Positions 34,245-41,297 of a DNA stretch of 52,813 nucleotides are shown one piece after another (the stretch's first letter is position 1; the number at the start of each line of letters is the position of its first letter). The DNA comes from an uncultured Monoglobus sp. (lineage in GTDB: Bacteria; Bacillota; Clostridia; Monoglobales; Monoglobaceae): the NCBI GenBank assembly GCA_947585115.1, contig CANPWW010000007.1, positions 1-52,813 of the forward strand, in the 5' to 3' direction. The notes below the pieces were generated by a model. The model worked only from the letters and a program-made list of their open reading frames with translations. It was not told the origin of the DNA and made no database searches. A program made the translations under genes and the position numbers.

Positions 34245-35285
34245 ATGGACAGCTTAAAAATTATTTTTGTTTACATAGGATTAATAATCGGCGCGGGCTT
34301 CGCCTCGGGACGCGAAATATGCGAATATTTCAATTTCTTCTCAAATTCCGACTACGGCGGAATCGTTCTGGCGTCGCTGCTGTTCGCCTTTATCTGCTAT
34401 ATTATACTCAAAAGATCCGCTAATTACAATTTATATAATATAAAAGACTATGTCTGCCATACCTTTTCATACTCAAAAATACTTCAAAAGCTGTTTCTGG
34501 CCCTCATTTTCGCCGATCTCGCCGTCGGACTTGTTGTGATGCTCTCCTCCTTCGGAGAGATAATAAGCGCGAAATTTGAAATAAACAAGCTTTCGGGTTC
34601 GATCATATTGGCTCTTTTATGCGCCGCGGTATTTATTTTTGATATCAGAGGCATCGCTGCCGTTAATATAATACTTGTTCCTATAATTATTTTGACCGTC
34701 ACCGTAATATGTCTTTTTTCCATACTCTCAAAAATTTACAGTCCGGCCTTTAATCCGAGAGATTTTTTTATGGGCTTTGACCGAAACATATTGCTTATGT
34801 CGGTTTTTTACGTGAGCTATAATACTCTGACAGCCGCGTCGGTGCTGTCTCCCCTTTCAAAAACTATAAAATCAAAAAAGAATATAATTATCGGCTCGGC
34901 GGCCGCCGGATTTATTATAGGCCTTCTGATTTTTCTTGTCTGGCTGGCCGTTAAATTAAACTTCAAAACTCTGTGGTACGAGAGTTTTCCGTTAAAAAAG
35001 CTGGCCGGAGCAATAAACAGCAATTTTGAGGATATATATTCCCTCTGCCTCATTTTTTCTATATTCACCACCGCCGTGTCCGAAGGCTACGGAATACTTT
35101 CATATTTTAAACCCTATTCCGCCCTGAAGAGAGGTCTTTACTCAATAATAATTTTCGCCGCTCTTCTTCCTCTGTCCCGCCTCGGCTTTTCGTACTTAGT
35201 CAAAAATCTGTACTTCGTGATGGGAGCCCTCGGCACAATCTGGACGGTTTTTATTATAACAGACTTTTTAAAAAACAAATATTAA
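34245..35285 (+). CDS. YkvI-family membrane transporter
   Basis: A 346-residue integral membrane protein with about ten hydrophobic segments. The N-terminal YIGLIIGAGFASGREI is the hallmark of the YkvI family, a branch of LeuT-fold/amino-acid-polyamine-like transporters with a broken first helix. Substrate unknown. AATGAGGT precedes the ATG; a weak promoter TTGTCC-16-TATAAA is upstream. It is divergent from rpmG. Confidence 0.8.
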   Translation: MDSLKIIFVYIGLIIGAGFASGREICEYFNFFSNSDYGGIVLASLLFAFICYIILKRSANYNLYNIKDYVCHTFSYSKILQKLFLALIFADLAVGLVVMLSSFGEIISAKFEINKLSGSIILALLCAAVFIFDIRGIAAVNIILVPIIILTVTVICLFSILSKIYSPAFNPRDFFMGFDRNILLMSVFYVSYNTLTAASVLSPLSKTIKSKKNIIIGSAAAGFIIGLLIFLVWLAVKLNFKTLWYESFPLKKLAGAINSNFEDIYSLCLIFSIFTTAVSEGYGILSYFKPYSALKRGLYSIIIFAALLPLSRLGFSYLVKNLYFVMGALGTIWTVFIITDFLKNKY

Positions 35286-35439
35286 CACTTTAACCATTAA
35301 TAAACTGTTTATAACATGTGGAAAATTTTTCAATCACTCAAAACCGGTATAAAATGTTAATATTAAATTTAATTTACAAACCCGTTATAAACCCGTTAAA
35401 TTTAAGTTAAAATAAGTCCGAACCGAGTTTTATACATTT

Positions 35440-35795
35440 CCCACCGCCCCAACAACAACTCCCGCAACAAAAATAAATAAAATATATATTATTATATAAA
35501 TATAAAAGGCTCCCCTTTGAGGTGAAGCTGCCGCCGAAGGCGGCTGATGAGTTGCCAACGTAGAAACTAGGAAATAGGAACTAGTAAATAAAAAAGGCGG
35601 ATAATATCCGCCCCTACGGTATTTTGCATGACACGATCGCCGGGGAAGTTTGGCTCGCCCCTTGGGGATAATCAGCAAGCTTGCTTGCGGGTTCAAAGCT
35701 ATCTTTCAAAATTGCTTGCAATTTTGACCAAGAGCTTCCTTAATGCTGTCGGGCATTGTCCGACTGAGGGGGGATCCTAATTATTATTTTTTAAT
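35440..35795. repeat. Intergenic repeat mosaic
   Basis: About 350 bases without a gene. Contents: a CTCCCCTTTGAGG...GCCGAAGGCGGCTGATGAG unit (35509-35553), an R2 unit AACGTAGAAACTAGGAAATAGG, GGCGGATAATATCCGCCCCTAC (35597-35618), a CGCCCCTTGGGG unit, and the CAGCAAGCTTGCTTGCGGG / AAAATTGCTTGCAATTTT unit (35672-35742) ending CCGACTGAGGGGGG. The second hairpin of the last unit has A-T in place of G-C at matching positions compared with the copy at 17.1 kb, so pairing is kept. Confidence 0.75.
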
Positions 35796-35802
35796 TACTA
35801 CG

Positions 35803-36042
35803 TTACTTAATTGCATACTTTAAAATCTTCCTGCAATTTTCACAAAGCGATATATTATCAAATTTCTCAAGCCCCTCCTCTTCGCCGCAGTTGGCGCATC
35901 TCGGCGTCAGTCTGAACAGCGATACTCCGATCCCGTCGGGCAGCGGCAGCATATTGGCCTCGGAATCAGGCTTTAGGTTAAACTCATCCCTATATTTTTT
36001 TGGAACGGTTATTCTTCCTATAGAATCAATTTTGACGATCAT
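35803..36042 (-). CDS. AbrB/SpoVT-type DNA-binding regulator with zinc ribbon
   Basis: A 79-residue protein. The N-terminal swapped-hairpin AbrB domain (about 1-45) has VKIDSIGRITVPKKYRDEF. The C-terminal part carries CANCGEEE and LCENCRKIL, a CxxC-CxxC zinc ribbon typical of many clostridial members. These act as dimeric or tetrameric transition-state regulators. GGAGGT precedes the ATG. Its transcript has an unusually long and structured leader (36043-36230). Confidence 0.88.
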   Translation of the reverse strand: MIVKIDSIGRITVPKKYRDEFNLKPDSEANMLPLPDGIGVSLFRLTPRCANCGEEEGLEKFDNISLCENCRKILKYAIK

Positions 36043-36230
36043 AATAATACCTCCGTAAATTTAAGTAAAATAAAAAGGCGCGAAGCATAGCGCCGCGCCC
36101 AAAAACGCTATGCTCATAATCGCCAGATTATTATTATTTTTTACCGCACAGTATGTGAAGCAGAGCATGCATTTTTGCCGAAACAAAAAAACATACTGTA
36201 CAAATAAAAAATATTAATAATAAACTGGCA
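36043..36230 (-). promoter_or_regulatory. Highly structured 5' leader of the AbrB-type gene
   Basis: The region between promoter and gene folds into two hairpins. The first pairs 36191-36229 with 36122-36156 (arms of about 36 bases, imperfect, both ending GCCAG...ACAGTATGT) around a 34-base loop with its own AGCATGCAT palindrome. The second has GCATAGCG/CGCTATGC arms (near 36088-36115) and encodes a possible 18-residue peptide starting MSIAFLGAALCFAPF without a clear ribosome binding site. The role is unknown. Confidence 0.6.
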
Positions 36231-36236
36231 ATTCTT

Positions 36237-36265
36237 ATTATATCACAGCCCGCAACATAAGTAAA
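36237..36265 (-). promoter_or_regulatory. Promoter of the AbrB-type gene
   Basis: Minus strand TTTACT, 17-base spacer, TATAAT with an upstream TG. It gives a leader of about 190 bases. Confidence 0.65.
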
Positions 36266-36343
36266 TAAAAACTTTAAAACAAATTTCGACAAAATATTTA
36301 AATAATAAATAAATATAAATTTTAATATAAATTAAAATCCCCC

Positions 36344-36373
36344 TTGACAAAAAGGGGGATCAGATGTTATAAT
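36344..36373 (+). promoter_or_regulatory. Antisense promoter of toxin-antitoxin-like locus 2
   Basis: TTGACA, 18-base spacer, TATAAT. The -35 lies inside the palindrome CCCCCTTGACAAAAAGGGGG. Confidence 0.82.
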
Positions 36374-36379
36374 TAATTT

Positions 36380-36466
36380 AATAAAACGGCACCGCAAACG
36401 CGGTATAGCCCCAAATTTGGTTATAATATAACCGCTTTTAATGACCACGTGAAGCGGTTATATTAC
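36380..36466 (+). ncRNA. Putative antisense antitoxin RNA of locus 2
   Basis: Predicted RNA of about 85 bases. It begins with a hairpin GGC-ACCGC-AAAC-GCGGT-ATA-GCC and ends over the last codons of the toxin gene at the shared hairpin 36427-36462. The leader (36375-36410) closely matches the toxin mRNA leader (36593-36625, minus strand). Confidence 0.6.
36427..36462. terminator. Shared terminator hairpin of locus 2
   Basis: TATAACCGCTT and AAGCGGTTATA form a perfect 11-base stem overlapping the toxin stop codon. T runs on both sides are weak. Confidence 0.65.
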
Positions 36467-36538
36467 TTTGTTCGGAAAAATTGCGAACAGAATCAGTATG
36501 ATAAACATTATAAGTAATGTTTTTAATACGTTCTTCAT
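36458..36538 (-). CDS. Small hydrophobic peptide, type I toxin candidate (locus 2)
   Basis: A 26-residue peptide beginning MKNVLKTLLIMFIILILF and ending in PNKVI: a positively charged start followed by one membrane span. AAAGGAGGT precedes the ATG. A promoter (36644-36672) and a convergent antisense promoter (36344-36373) flank it. A hairpin TTCATATA/TATATGAA just upstream of the ribosome binding site could hold translation back. The leader from the -10 on aligns with that of locus 3 (GATGTTT.ATAA.TTAATAAA), although the peptides differ. Function is inferred from organisation. Confidence 0.65.
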   Translation of the reverse strand: MKNVLKTLLIMFIILILFAIFPNKVI

Positions 36539-36643
36539 AAGCAATACCTCCTTTATGTTTCATATAAGCATTCACCTATATGAAATTCGGAAGCTATACC
36601 GCTTTACACCGCCGTTTATTAAATTATTAAACATCTTATAAAA

Positions 36644-36672
36644 ATAATATCACAATATAAAGTTTTTATCAA
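36644..36672 (-). promoter_or_regulatory. Sense promoter of locus 2
   Basis: Minus strand TTGATA, 17-base spacer, TATTAT. The sequence after the -10 is shared with locus 3. Confidence 0.7.
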
Positions 36673-36730
36673 GTTAAAAATTCGTTACAATCCATTATTC
36701 AAAATTTTATAAATAAATTCAAAAAATCCC

Positions 36731-36759
36731 TTGACAATGGGCTTTTTGAGTGTTATAAT
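36731..36759 (+). promoter_or_regulatory. Promoter of the tRNA-Leu/fMet/Ala cluster
   Basis: TTGACA, 17-base spacer, TATAAT, 24 bases before tRNA-Leu. Confidence 0.9.
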
Positions 36760-36783
36760 ATCTAAGCTGTGTTGGTAACATGT

Positions 36784-36872
36784 GCCGGAGTGGCGGAACT
36801 GGCAGACGCCCGGGACTTAAAATCCCGTGGGATTAATTTCCCGTACCGGTTCGATTCCGGTCTCCGGCACCA
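36784..36872 (+). tRNA. tRNA-Leu (anticodon TAA)
   Basis: Class II tRNA with a long variable arm. Acceptor GCCGGAG pairs with CTCCGGC, anticodon loop CTTAAAA, T arm ACCGG-TTCGATT-CCGGT, encoded CCA. Confidence 0.95.
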
Positions 36873-36881
36873 TTCATATAT

Positions 36882-36958
<77 letters not shown>

Positions 36959-36973
36959 CATTTTTTATTATCC

Positions 36974-37049
36974 GGGGCATTAGCGCAGCTGGGAGCGCAC
37001 AACACTGGCAGTGTTGGGGTCAGGGGTTCGAATCCCCTATGCTCCACCA
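36974..37049 (+). tRNA. tRNA-Ala (anticodon GGC)
   Basis: Acceptor GGGGCAT pairs with ATGCTCC, anticodon stem CAACA/TGTTG with loop CTGGCAG, T arm AGGGG-TTCGAAT-CCCCT, encoded CCA. Confidence 0.94.
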
Positions 37050-37050
37050 C

Positions 37051-37113
37051 GTCGCGGTACGCGGCGTTTTTACGAAGTCACTGCAAGCAGTGACTTCTTT
37101 TTTGAGCCGCGAC
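37051..37113 (+). terminator. tRNA-Ala terminator nested inside a larger palindrome
   Basis: Inner hairpin GAAGTCACTGC...GCAGTGACTTC (37074-37097) followed by TTTTTT, enclosed by GTCGCGG at 37051-37057 and CCGCGAC at 37107-37113. It has the same architecture as after tRNA-Pro(TGG) and tRNA-Arg. Confidence 0.8.
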
Positions 37114-37117
37114 CGCT

Positions 37118-37320
37118 CCTTTTTCCCACAAAGCGCGCTGCGCTGGCGTTTTGTGGGAGCCCTTATATGCGGCATTTTACAAAAAATATTTGTAGGGGCG
37201 GATAATATCCGCCCGGCTCTCCATTTGGGGAGAGCTGTCAGCGAAGCTGACTGAGAGGGGTTAGGTTGATTACAATTGCTAAGTTTTTTTAATTATGCCG
37301 CCGGAGGCGGCGGAGAGGGA
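37118..37320. repeat. Dispersed palindromic repeats after the tRNA cluster
   Basis: A TTTCCCACAAAGCGCGC...GCGTTTTGTGGGAGCCC hairpin unit (37120-37162), GTAGGGGCGGATAATATCCGCC (37192-37213), and a CATTTGGGGAGAGCTGTCAGC...TGACTGAGAGGGG unit (37223-37262). Confidence 0.75.
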
Positions 37321-37395
37321 GGTCTAATTTTTTTCTTGTATATATTTATCTTTTGTGTTATAATCATTTAAAATTATTTATTGAGGTAAAATATT

Positions 37396-38253
37396 ATGAA
37401 ATTATATAACAAATCGGAGCTTATGCCGCTGCTTGAAAAATTCGGCTTTCATTTTTCAAAAACGCTCGGTCAGAATTTTTTGATTGATAAGAATATACTT
37501 GACAAAATTATTGATAATTCGAATATTAATAAAAATACTAACGTTTTGGAAATCGGGCCGGGCGCGGGAACTTTGACTTATGAATTATGTAAGCGCGCAA
37601 AAAAAGTAGTTGTGATTGAAATTGACAACGCTCTTGTTCCCATACTTGAGCATAATTTATCCGAATTTAATAATTTTACCTTAATAAATGATGATATTAT
37701 GAAAATTGATTTGAAAAAATTGACGGATGAATATTTCGGAAGCGAAAAATTTATCGTCGCCGCAAATCTGCCTTATTATATAACCACACCTATCATTATG
37801 AATATGTTTGAGGGCGGATTTAACGTTGAGTCAATGATACTGATGATACAAAAAGAGGTCGCCGACCGCATATACGCAAGGCCCGGAACCAAGGATTACG
37901 GGGCACTGACAGTCGGCGTCGGATTTTACGCTTCGCCGGAAATAATTTGTCATGCGCCGCCGCACTGCTTTACTCCGCAGCCGAAGGTCAACTCGGTCGT
38001 AATAAAATTAAATGTTTACGAAAATCCGCCGTATCATGTAAATAACAAAGAAATGTTTTTTAAAACGGTTAAATCGATTTTTTCGCAGCGCAGAAAAACA
38101 TTGGTTAATTCTCTGTCGGGAAGTCCTTTTATAAACTGCGATAAATCTCAGATTGAGAACGCGCTTAAAGCTATGAACCTTGACTTAAAAATTCGCGGTG
38201 AAAAATTTGATATAGGGCAGCTGGCGGAACTTTCAAATCATTTATTTAAATAA
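37396..38253 (+). CDS. rsmA: 16S rRNA dimethyladenosine transferase
   Basis: A 285-residue KsgA/RsmA enzyme that dimethylates the two adjacent adenines of the 3' terminal hairpin of 16S rRNA. SAM-binding motif LEIGPGAGTLTYEL (about residues 51-64), catalytic NLPYYITTPI (about 124-133) and the N-terminal SKTLGQNFLIDKNI are present. Full length. TGAGGT precedes the ATG. It begins a run rsmA-rdgB-parA-parB on one strand. Confidence 0.95.
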   Translation: MKLYNKSELMPLLEKFGFHFSKTLGQNFLIDKNILDKIIDNSNINKNTNVLEIGPGAGTLTYELCKRAKKVVVIEIDNALVPILEHNLSEFNNFTLINDDIMKIDLKKLTDEYFGSEKFIVAANLPYYITTPIIMNMFEGGFNVESMILMIQKEVADRIYARPGTKDYGALTVGVGFYASPEIICHAPPHCFTPQPKVNSVVIKLNVYENPPYHVNNKEMFFKTVKSIFSQRRKTLVNSLSGSPFINCDKSQIENALKAMNLDLKIRGEKFDIGQLAELSNHLFK

Positions 38254-38271
38254 TCGGGGAGATATAAAAAT

Positions 38272-38859
38272 ATGAAAACATTTGTGCTTGCAAGTCAAAA
38301 TAAACATAAGGCCGAGGAAATAAAAAAAATTCTCGGCTCGAACTTTGAGATTAAAACCATGTATGAAGCGGGACTTTCAAATTTTGAAATTATTGAGGAC
38401 GGAAATACATTCGAAGAAAATGCCGCTAAAAAAGCTGTTTCGGTTTTTAATGAGATCAATATGCCGGTTATAGCAGACGACAGCGGGCTTTGTGTGGAAC
38501 ATCTCGGCGGCGCGCCCGGAGTTCATACCGCCAGATTTGCCGGAGAAAACGCTTCGGACAGCGAAAATATAGATAAATTATTATCCGAGCTTAAAAACGT
38601 TCCTTTTGAAAAACGCGCCGCTAAATTTGTGTGCGTTATTGCTTTTATTGAAAATTCCGCCGATAATATCAAATATTTCAGAGGCGAGTGTTCGGGATTT
38701 ATTTTGGATGAAAGAAGAGGAATATCGGGTTTTGGGTATGATCCTGTGTTTTATTATAAGGAATATGAAAAAACCTTGGCGGAGCTCGGAGAAGATGTTA
38801 AAAATACTATAAGCCACAGATATAAGGCTCTAAAAAAATTTTACGATTCCTTAAAATAA
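38272..38859 (+). CDS. rdgB: XTP/dITP diphosphatase
   Basis: A 195-residue house-cleaning pyrophosphatase that removes non-canonical purine nucleotides. Signatures ASQNKHKAEEIKKIL (about 7-21), DDSGLCVEHLGGAPGVHTAR (about 67-86) and GFGYDPVFYYKE (about 148) are present, and the C-terminal SHRYKALKK. Full length. It follows rsmA by 18 bases. Confidence 0.94.
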   Translation: MKTFVLASQNKHKAEEIKKILGSNFEIKTMYEAGLSNFEIIEDGNTFEENAAKKAVSVFNEINMPVIADDSGLCVEHLGGAPGVHTARFAGENASDSENIDKLLSELKNVPFEKRAAKFVCVIAFIENSADNIKYFRGECSGFILDERRGISGFGYDPVFYYKEYEKTLAELGEDVKNTISHRYKALKKFYDSLK

Positions 38860-38870
38860 TTGTCAAATAA

Positions 38871-38886
38871 TGTTTCATATGAAACA
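38871..38886. promoter_or_regulatory. parS-like palindrome upstream of parA
   Basis: TGTTTCATATGAAACA, a perfect 16-base palindrome differing from consensus TGTTTCACGTGAAACA only at the two central bases. It lies 73 bases before parA. Confidence 0.6.
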
Positions 38887-38959
38887 AATTTTTAAAAAAC
38901 TATTGAAAATACTTTGAAATGTGTTATAATGGTAATATTGAAAAGGACGGTATAAAAAT

Positions 38960-39724
38960 ATGGGTAAAATTATAGCTATCGCAAATCAAAAAGGCGGCGT
39001 GGGAAAAACAACCACGGCGATTAATTTATGTGCTTGTTTGGGACTTAGAAATAAAAAAACGCTGCTTATTGACATTGACCCTCAGGCGAACGCAACCAGC
39101 GGTCTTGGCGTAAACGGAAAGGACGCGGAGTATACAAGCTATGATTTTATTGTGGGGGACGAGCCTGTTGAAAAGGCCGTTGTGAAAACCGAATATAAAA
39201 ATCTTTGGATAACTCCGGGAGATTTGAATCTGGCCGGCGCGGATATTGAACTCAGCGGTAAGGAGAGGCGCGAATTCAGATTAAAAGAGCAACTTTCAAA
39301 AATAAAAGATGATTATGATTTTATAATCATTGATTGTCCGCCGTCTCTTGGTCTTATAACATTAAACGCGTTTGCCGCCTGCGACAGCGTGATAATGCCG
39401 ATACAGTGCGAATATTACGCTCTTGAGGGACTTTCTCAGCTTACTAAAACAATTAAGAACGTTAAACGGACGATAAATAAAAATCTTATGATAGAGGGCG
39501 TTTTGCTGACGATGTTTGATAAGCGCACAAATCTCGCGATCCAGGTAGTGGAGGAAGTGAGAAAATATTTTTCTTCCACTGTGTTTAAAACGGTAATACC
39601 CAGAAATGTCCGTCTTTCCGAGGCTCCGAGCTTCGGCATGCCGGCTATAGAATATGACAAAAACTCAAAAGGCGCCGAAAGCTATAAAAAACTCGCGGCG
39701 GAAATAATAAAGAAAAATAAATAA
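38960..39724 (+). CDS. parA: Chromosome-partitioning ATPase ParA (Soj)
   Basis: A 254-residue MinD/ParA-type ATPase. The deviant Walker A is NQKGGVGKTTTAINL (about residues 8-22), followed by DIDPQANATSGLG, DYDFIIIDCPPSLG and QCEYYALEGLSQL. It works with ParB and parS to segregate the origin region and, in Bacillus, to control DnaA. AAGGAC precedes the start. It is followed by a parS-like site and parB. Confidence 0.95.
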   Translation: MGKIIAIANQKGGVGKTTTAINLCACLGLRNKKTLLIDIDPQANATSGLGVNGKDAEYTSYDFIVGDEPVEKAVVKTEYKNLWITPGDLNLAGADIELSGKERREFRLKEQLSKIKDDYDFIIIDCPPSLGLITLNAFAACDSVIMPIQCEYYALEGLSQLTKTIKNVKRTINKNLMIEGVLLTMFDKRTNLAIQVVEEVRKYFSSTVFKTVIPRNVRLSEAPSFGMPAIEYDKNSKGAESYKKLAAEIIKKNK

Positions 39725-39740
39725 TGTTTTACGTGAAACA
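39725..39740. promoter_or_regulatory. parS-like site between parA and parB
   Basis: TGTTTTACGTGAAACA differs from TGTTTCACGTGAAACA at one base. It begins at the base after the parA stop. Confidence 0.75.
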
Positions 39741-39761
39741 TTGAATTAAGGAAGTGAAACA

Positions 39762-40664
39762 ATGGCATCGAGAAAAGTTATGGGAAAAGGTATCGGTGTG
39801 CTGTTTTCGGATATGGATTTCAATGATGACGGAGAAAATATAGACATTTTTAAAGATTTAAATGAAGAAATAGACGAAAGCAGTATTAAAAATATAAGAA
39901 TACGCGATATCGAGCCGAATAAAAATCAGCCCAGAAAAAATTTTGATAAGGAAAAGCTCGAGATTTTAAGCAACTCGATAAAAAATCACGGGATAGTTCA
40001 GCCAATTCTTGTTAAGAAAAAAGAAAATTCAACATATATGATCGTCGCTGGCGAAAGACGCTGGAGAGCGGCGAAAATGGCGGGACTTAAAGAAATTCCG
40101 TGCATTGTCAAGGATTTCGAAAACGACACCGTGATGGAGATAGCACTGATTGAAAATCTTCAGCGCGAAAATCTCAATCCGATAGAGGAAGCGGAAGGAT
40201 ATAAAAGCCTGATGAGCGCTTTCGGACTTACGCAGGAGGAAGTCGCCGAGCGCGTCGGAAAAAGCCGCAGCGCGGTGGCAAATTCTCTGCGCCTGAATAA
40301 TCTGTGCGATGAAGTAAAAAAATTTGTGATCGACGGAAAAATAAGCCAGGGCCACGCCAGAGCTATACTTTCGGTAACCGACCCCGAAAAACAGACTGAA
40401 ATCGCAGATATAGTAATTGAAAAAGGACTTAATGTGCGTCAGGTTGAAAAAATGGTTTCCGAGCTCGGAAAAACAAAAATAAAAAAACCCGGTAAAAAGA
40501 TTTCTGGAATGATGAAAAAATATTTTGAAGAAGTTGAAACATCACTCGGATCAAAATTCGGGACTAAAGTCAAAATTTCCGAGGGCGCCGGCAAAGGAAA
40601 AATTGAGATCGAGTATTATTCGAAAGAGGATCTTGAAAGAATATTATTTGAATTAAAAAAATAA
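39762..40664 (+). CDS. parB: Chromosome-partitioning protein ParB (Spo0J)
   Basis: A 300-residue parS-binding CTPase. The N-terminal ParB/Srx domain has EPNKNQPRKNFD and IVAGERRWRAAKMAGL (about 92-107), with ENLQRENLNPIEEA; the helix-turn-helix is LTQEEVAERVGKSRSAVANSLRL (about 155-177). The C-terminal dimerisation region follows a basic linker. Full length. Two parS-like sequences lie within 900 bases upstream. Confidence 0.95.
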   Translation: MASRKVMGKGIGVLFSDMDFNDDGENIDIFKDLNEEIDESSIKNIRIRDIEPNKNQPRKNFDKEKLEILSNSIKNHGIVQPILVKKKENSTYMIVAGERRWRAAKMAGLKEIPCIVKDFENDTVMEIALIENLQRENLNPIEEAEGYKSLMSAFGLTQEEVAERVGKSRSAVANSLRLNNLCDEVKKFVIDGKISQGHARAILSVTDPEKQTEIADIVIEKGLNVRQVEKMVSELGKTKIKKPGKKISGMMKKYFEEVETSLGSKFGTKVKISEGAGKGKIEIEYYSKEDLERILFELKK

Positions 40665-40840
40665 AATATATTAAATCTAGTATATTTTATAAAAAACGGC
40701 GCCTTAAAAAAAGGGTCAATTTAATCAATTTGGACTGTTTGTAATGATAGCATATTAAAATCGCGTCAAATTGATTTTAAGGCTGTTTTTGAGGCATATA
40801 AGAAAAACAACTTTTTAAGAAAATTTAAGAAGGTGAAAAA
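40665..40840. other. Intergenic region with nested inverted repeats
   Basis: AAAATATATT...TATATTTT after parB may be a weak terminator. Then GCCTTAAAA (40700-) and TTTTAAGGC (40778-) enclose a second pair AATCAATTT/AAATTGATT around a 36-base loop. No peptide or convincing promoter is seen. It may be a structured RNA or a leader of the next gene. Confidence 0.45.
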
Positions 40841-41266
40841 TTGAGCGACGAAAATAAAAAATCGGATAAAAAACAGAGAAACATTTTCAGCTACGCCGTA
40901 ATTATGATTATATGTGTGATTATAATTATTTTATTCGCGGCCATGGCGGATAATCGCGAAAATGAAATTGATGACAGAATCAGTGAGACACAAAGAACAA
41001 ACGAGACGATTCAAAATGAGCTGGTTCGGCTTAAGGATGAAAATTATAATTTAAATAAGCAGATTCAGGAAAATGAAACGGCGGCTTCGGCTTACGCCGT
41101 GATGACTGAGCAGCAAAATCAATTGACCGAGATAAAAAATCTTATAACAGCCGGAAAAGAGGATGAGGCCAAAGCAAAAATTCAGGCGATCGACGCGTCC
41201 GCGTTTGATGAAAATACTTTGGCTTATTATTCGGCGCTGTGTGAGATATTGAATATCGGCGAATAA
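40841..41266 (+). CDS. Membrane-anchored coiled-coil protein, unknown
   Basis: A 141-residue protein starting at TTG with GAAGGTG upstream. A basic N-terminus (KKSDKKQRN) precedes a transmembrane helix (about 17-36, AVIMIICVIIIILFAAM). A heptad-rich coiled coil follows (about 45-85), then a short helical domain (LITAGKEDEAKAKIQAID) to the end. I do not recognise a family. It is type II in topology, so the coiled coil is probably outside. It lies between parB and serS with 31 bases to serS and could be co-transcribed with it. Confidence 0.72.
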   Translation: MSDENKKSDKKQRNIFSYAVIMIICVIIIILFAAMADNRENEIDDRISETQRTNETIQNELVRLKDENYNLNKQIQENETAASAYAVMTEQQNQLTEIKNLITAGKEDEAKAKIQAIDASAFDENTLAYYSALCEILNIGE

Positions 41267-41297
41267 AAATGAGAATTAAAAATTTGGAGGAAATATT

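Noticed and set aside
40800-41297. Possible T-box leader of serS
   Set aside because: No T-box sequence, specifier loop or terminator/antiterminator pair was found, and the space is filled by another gene.
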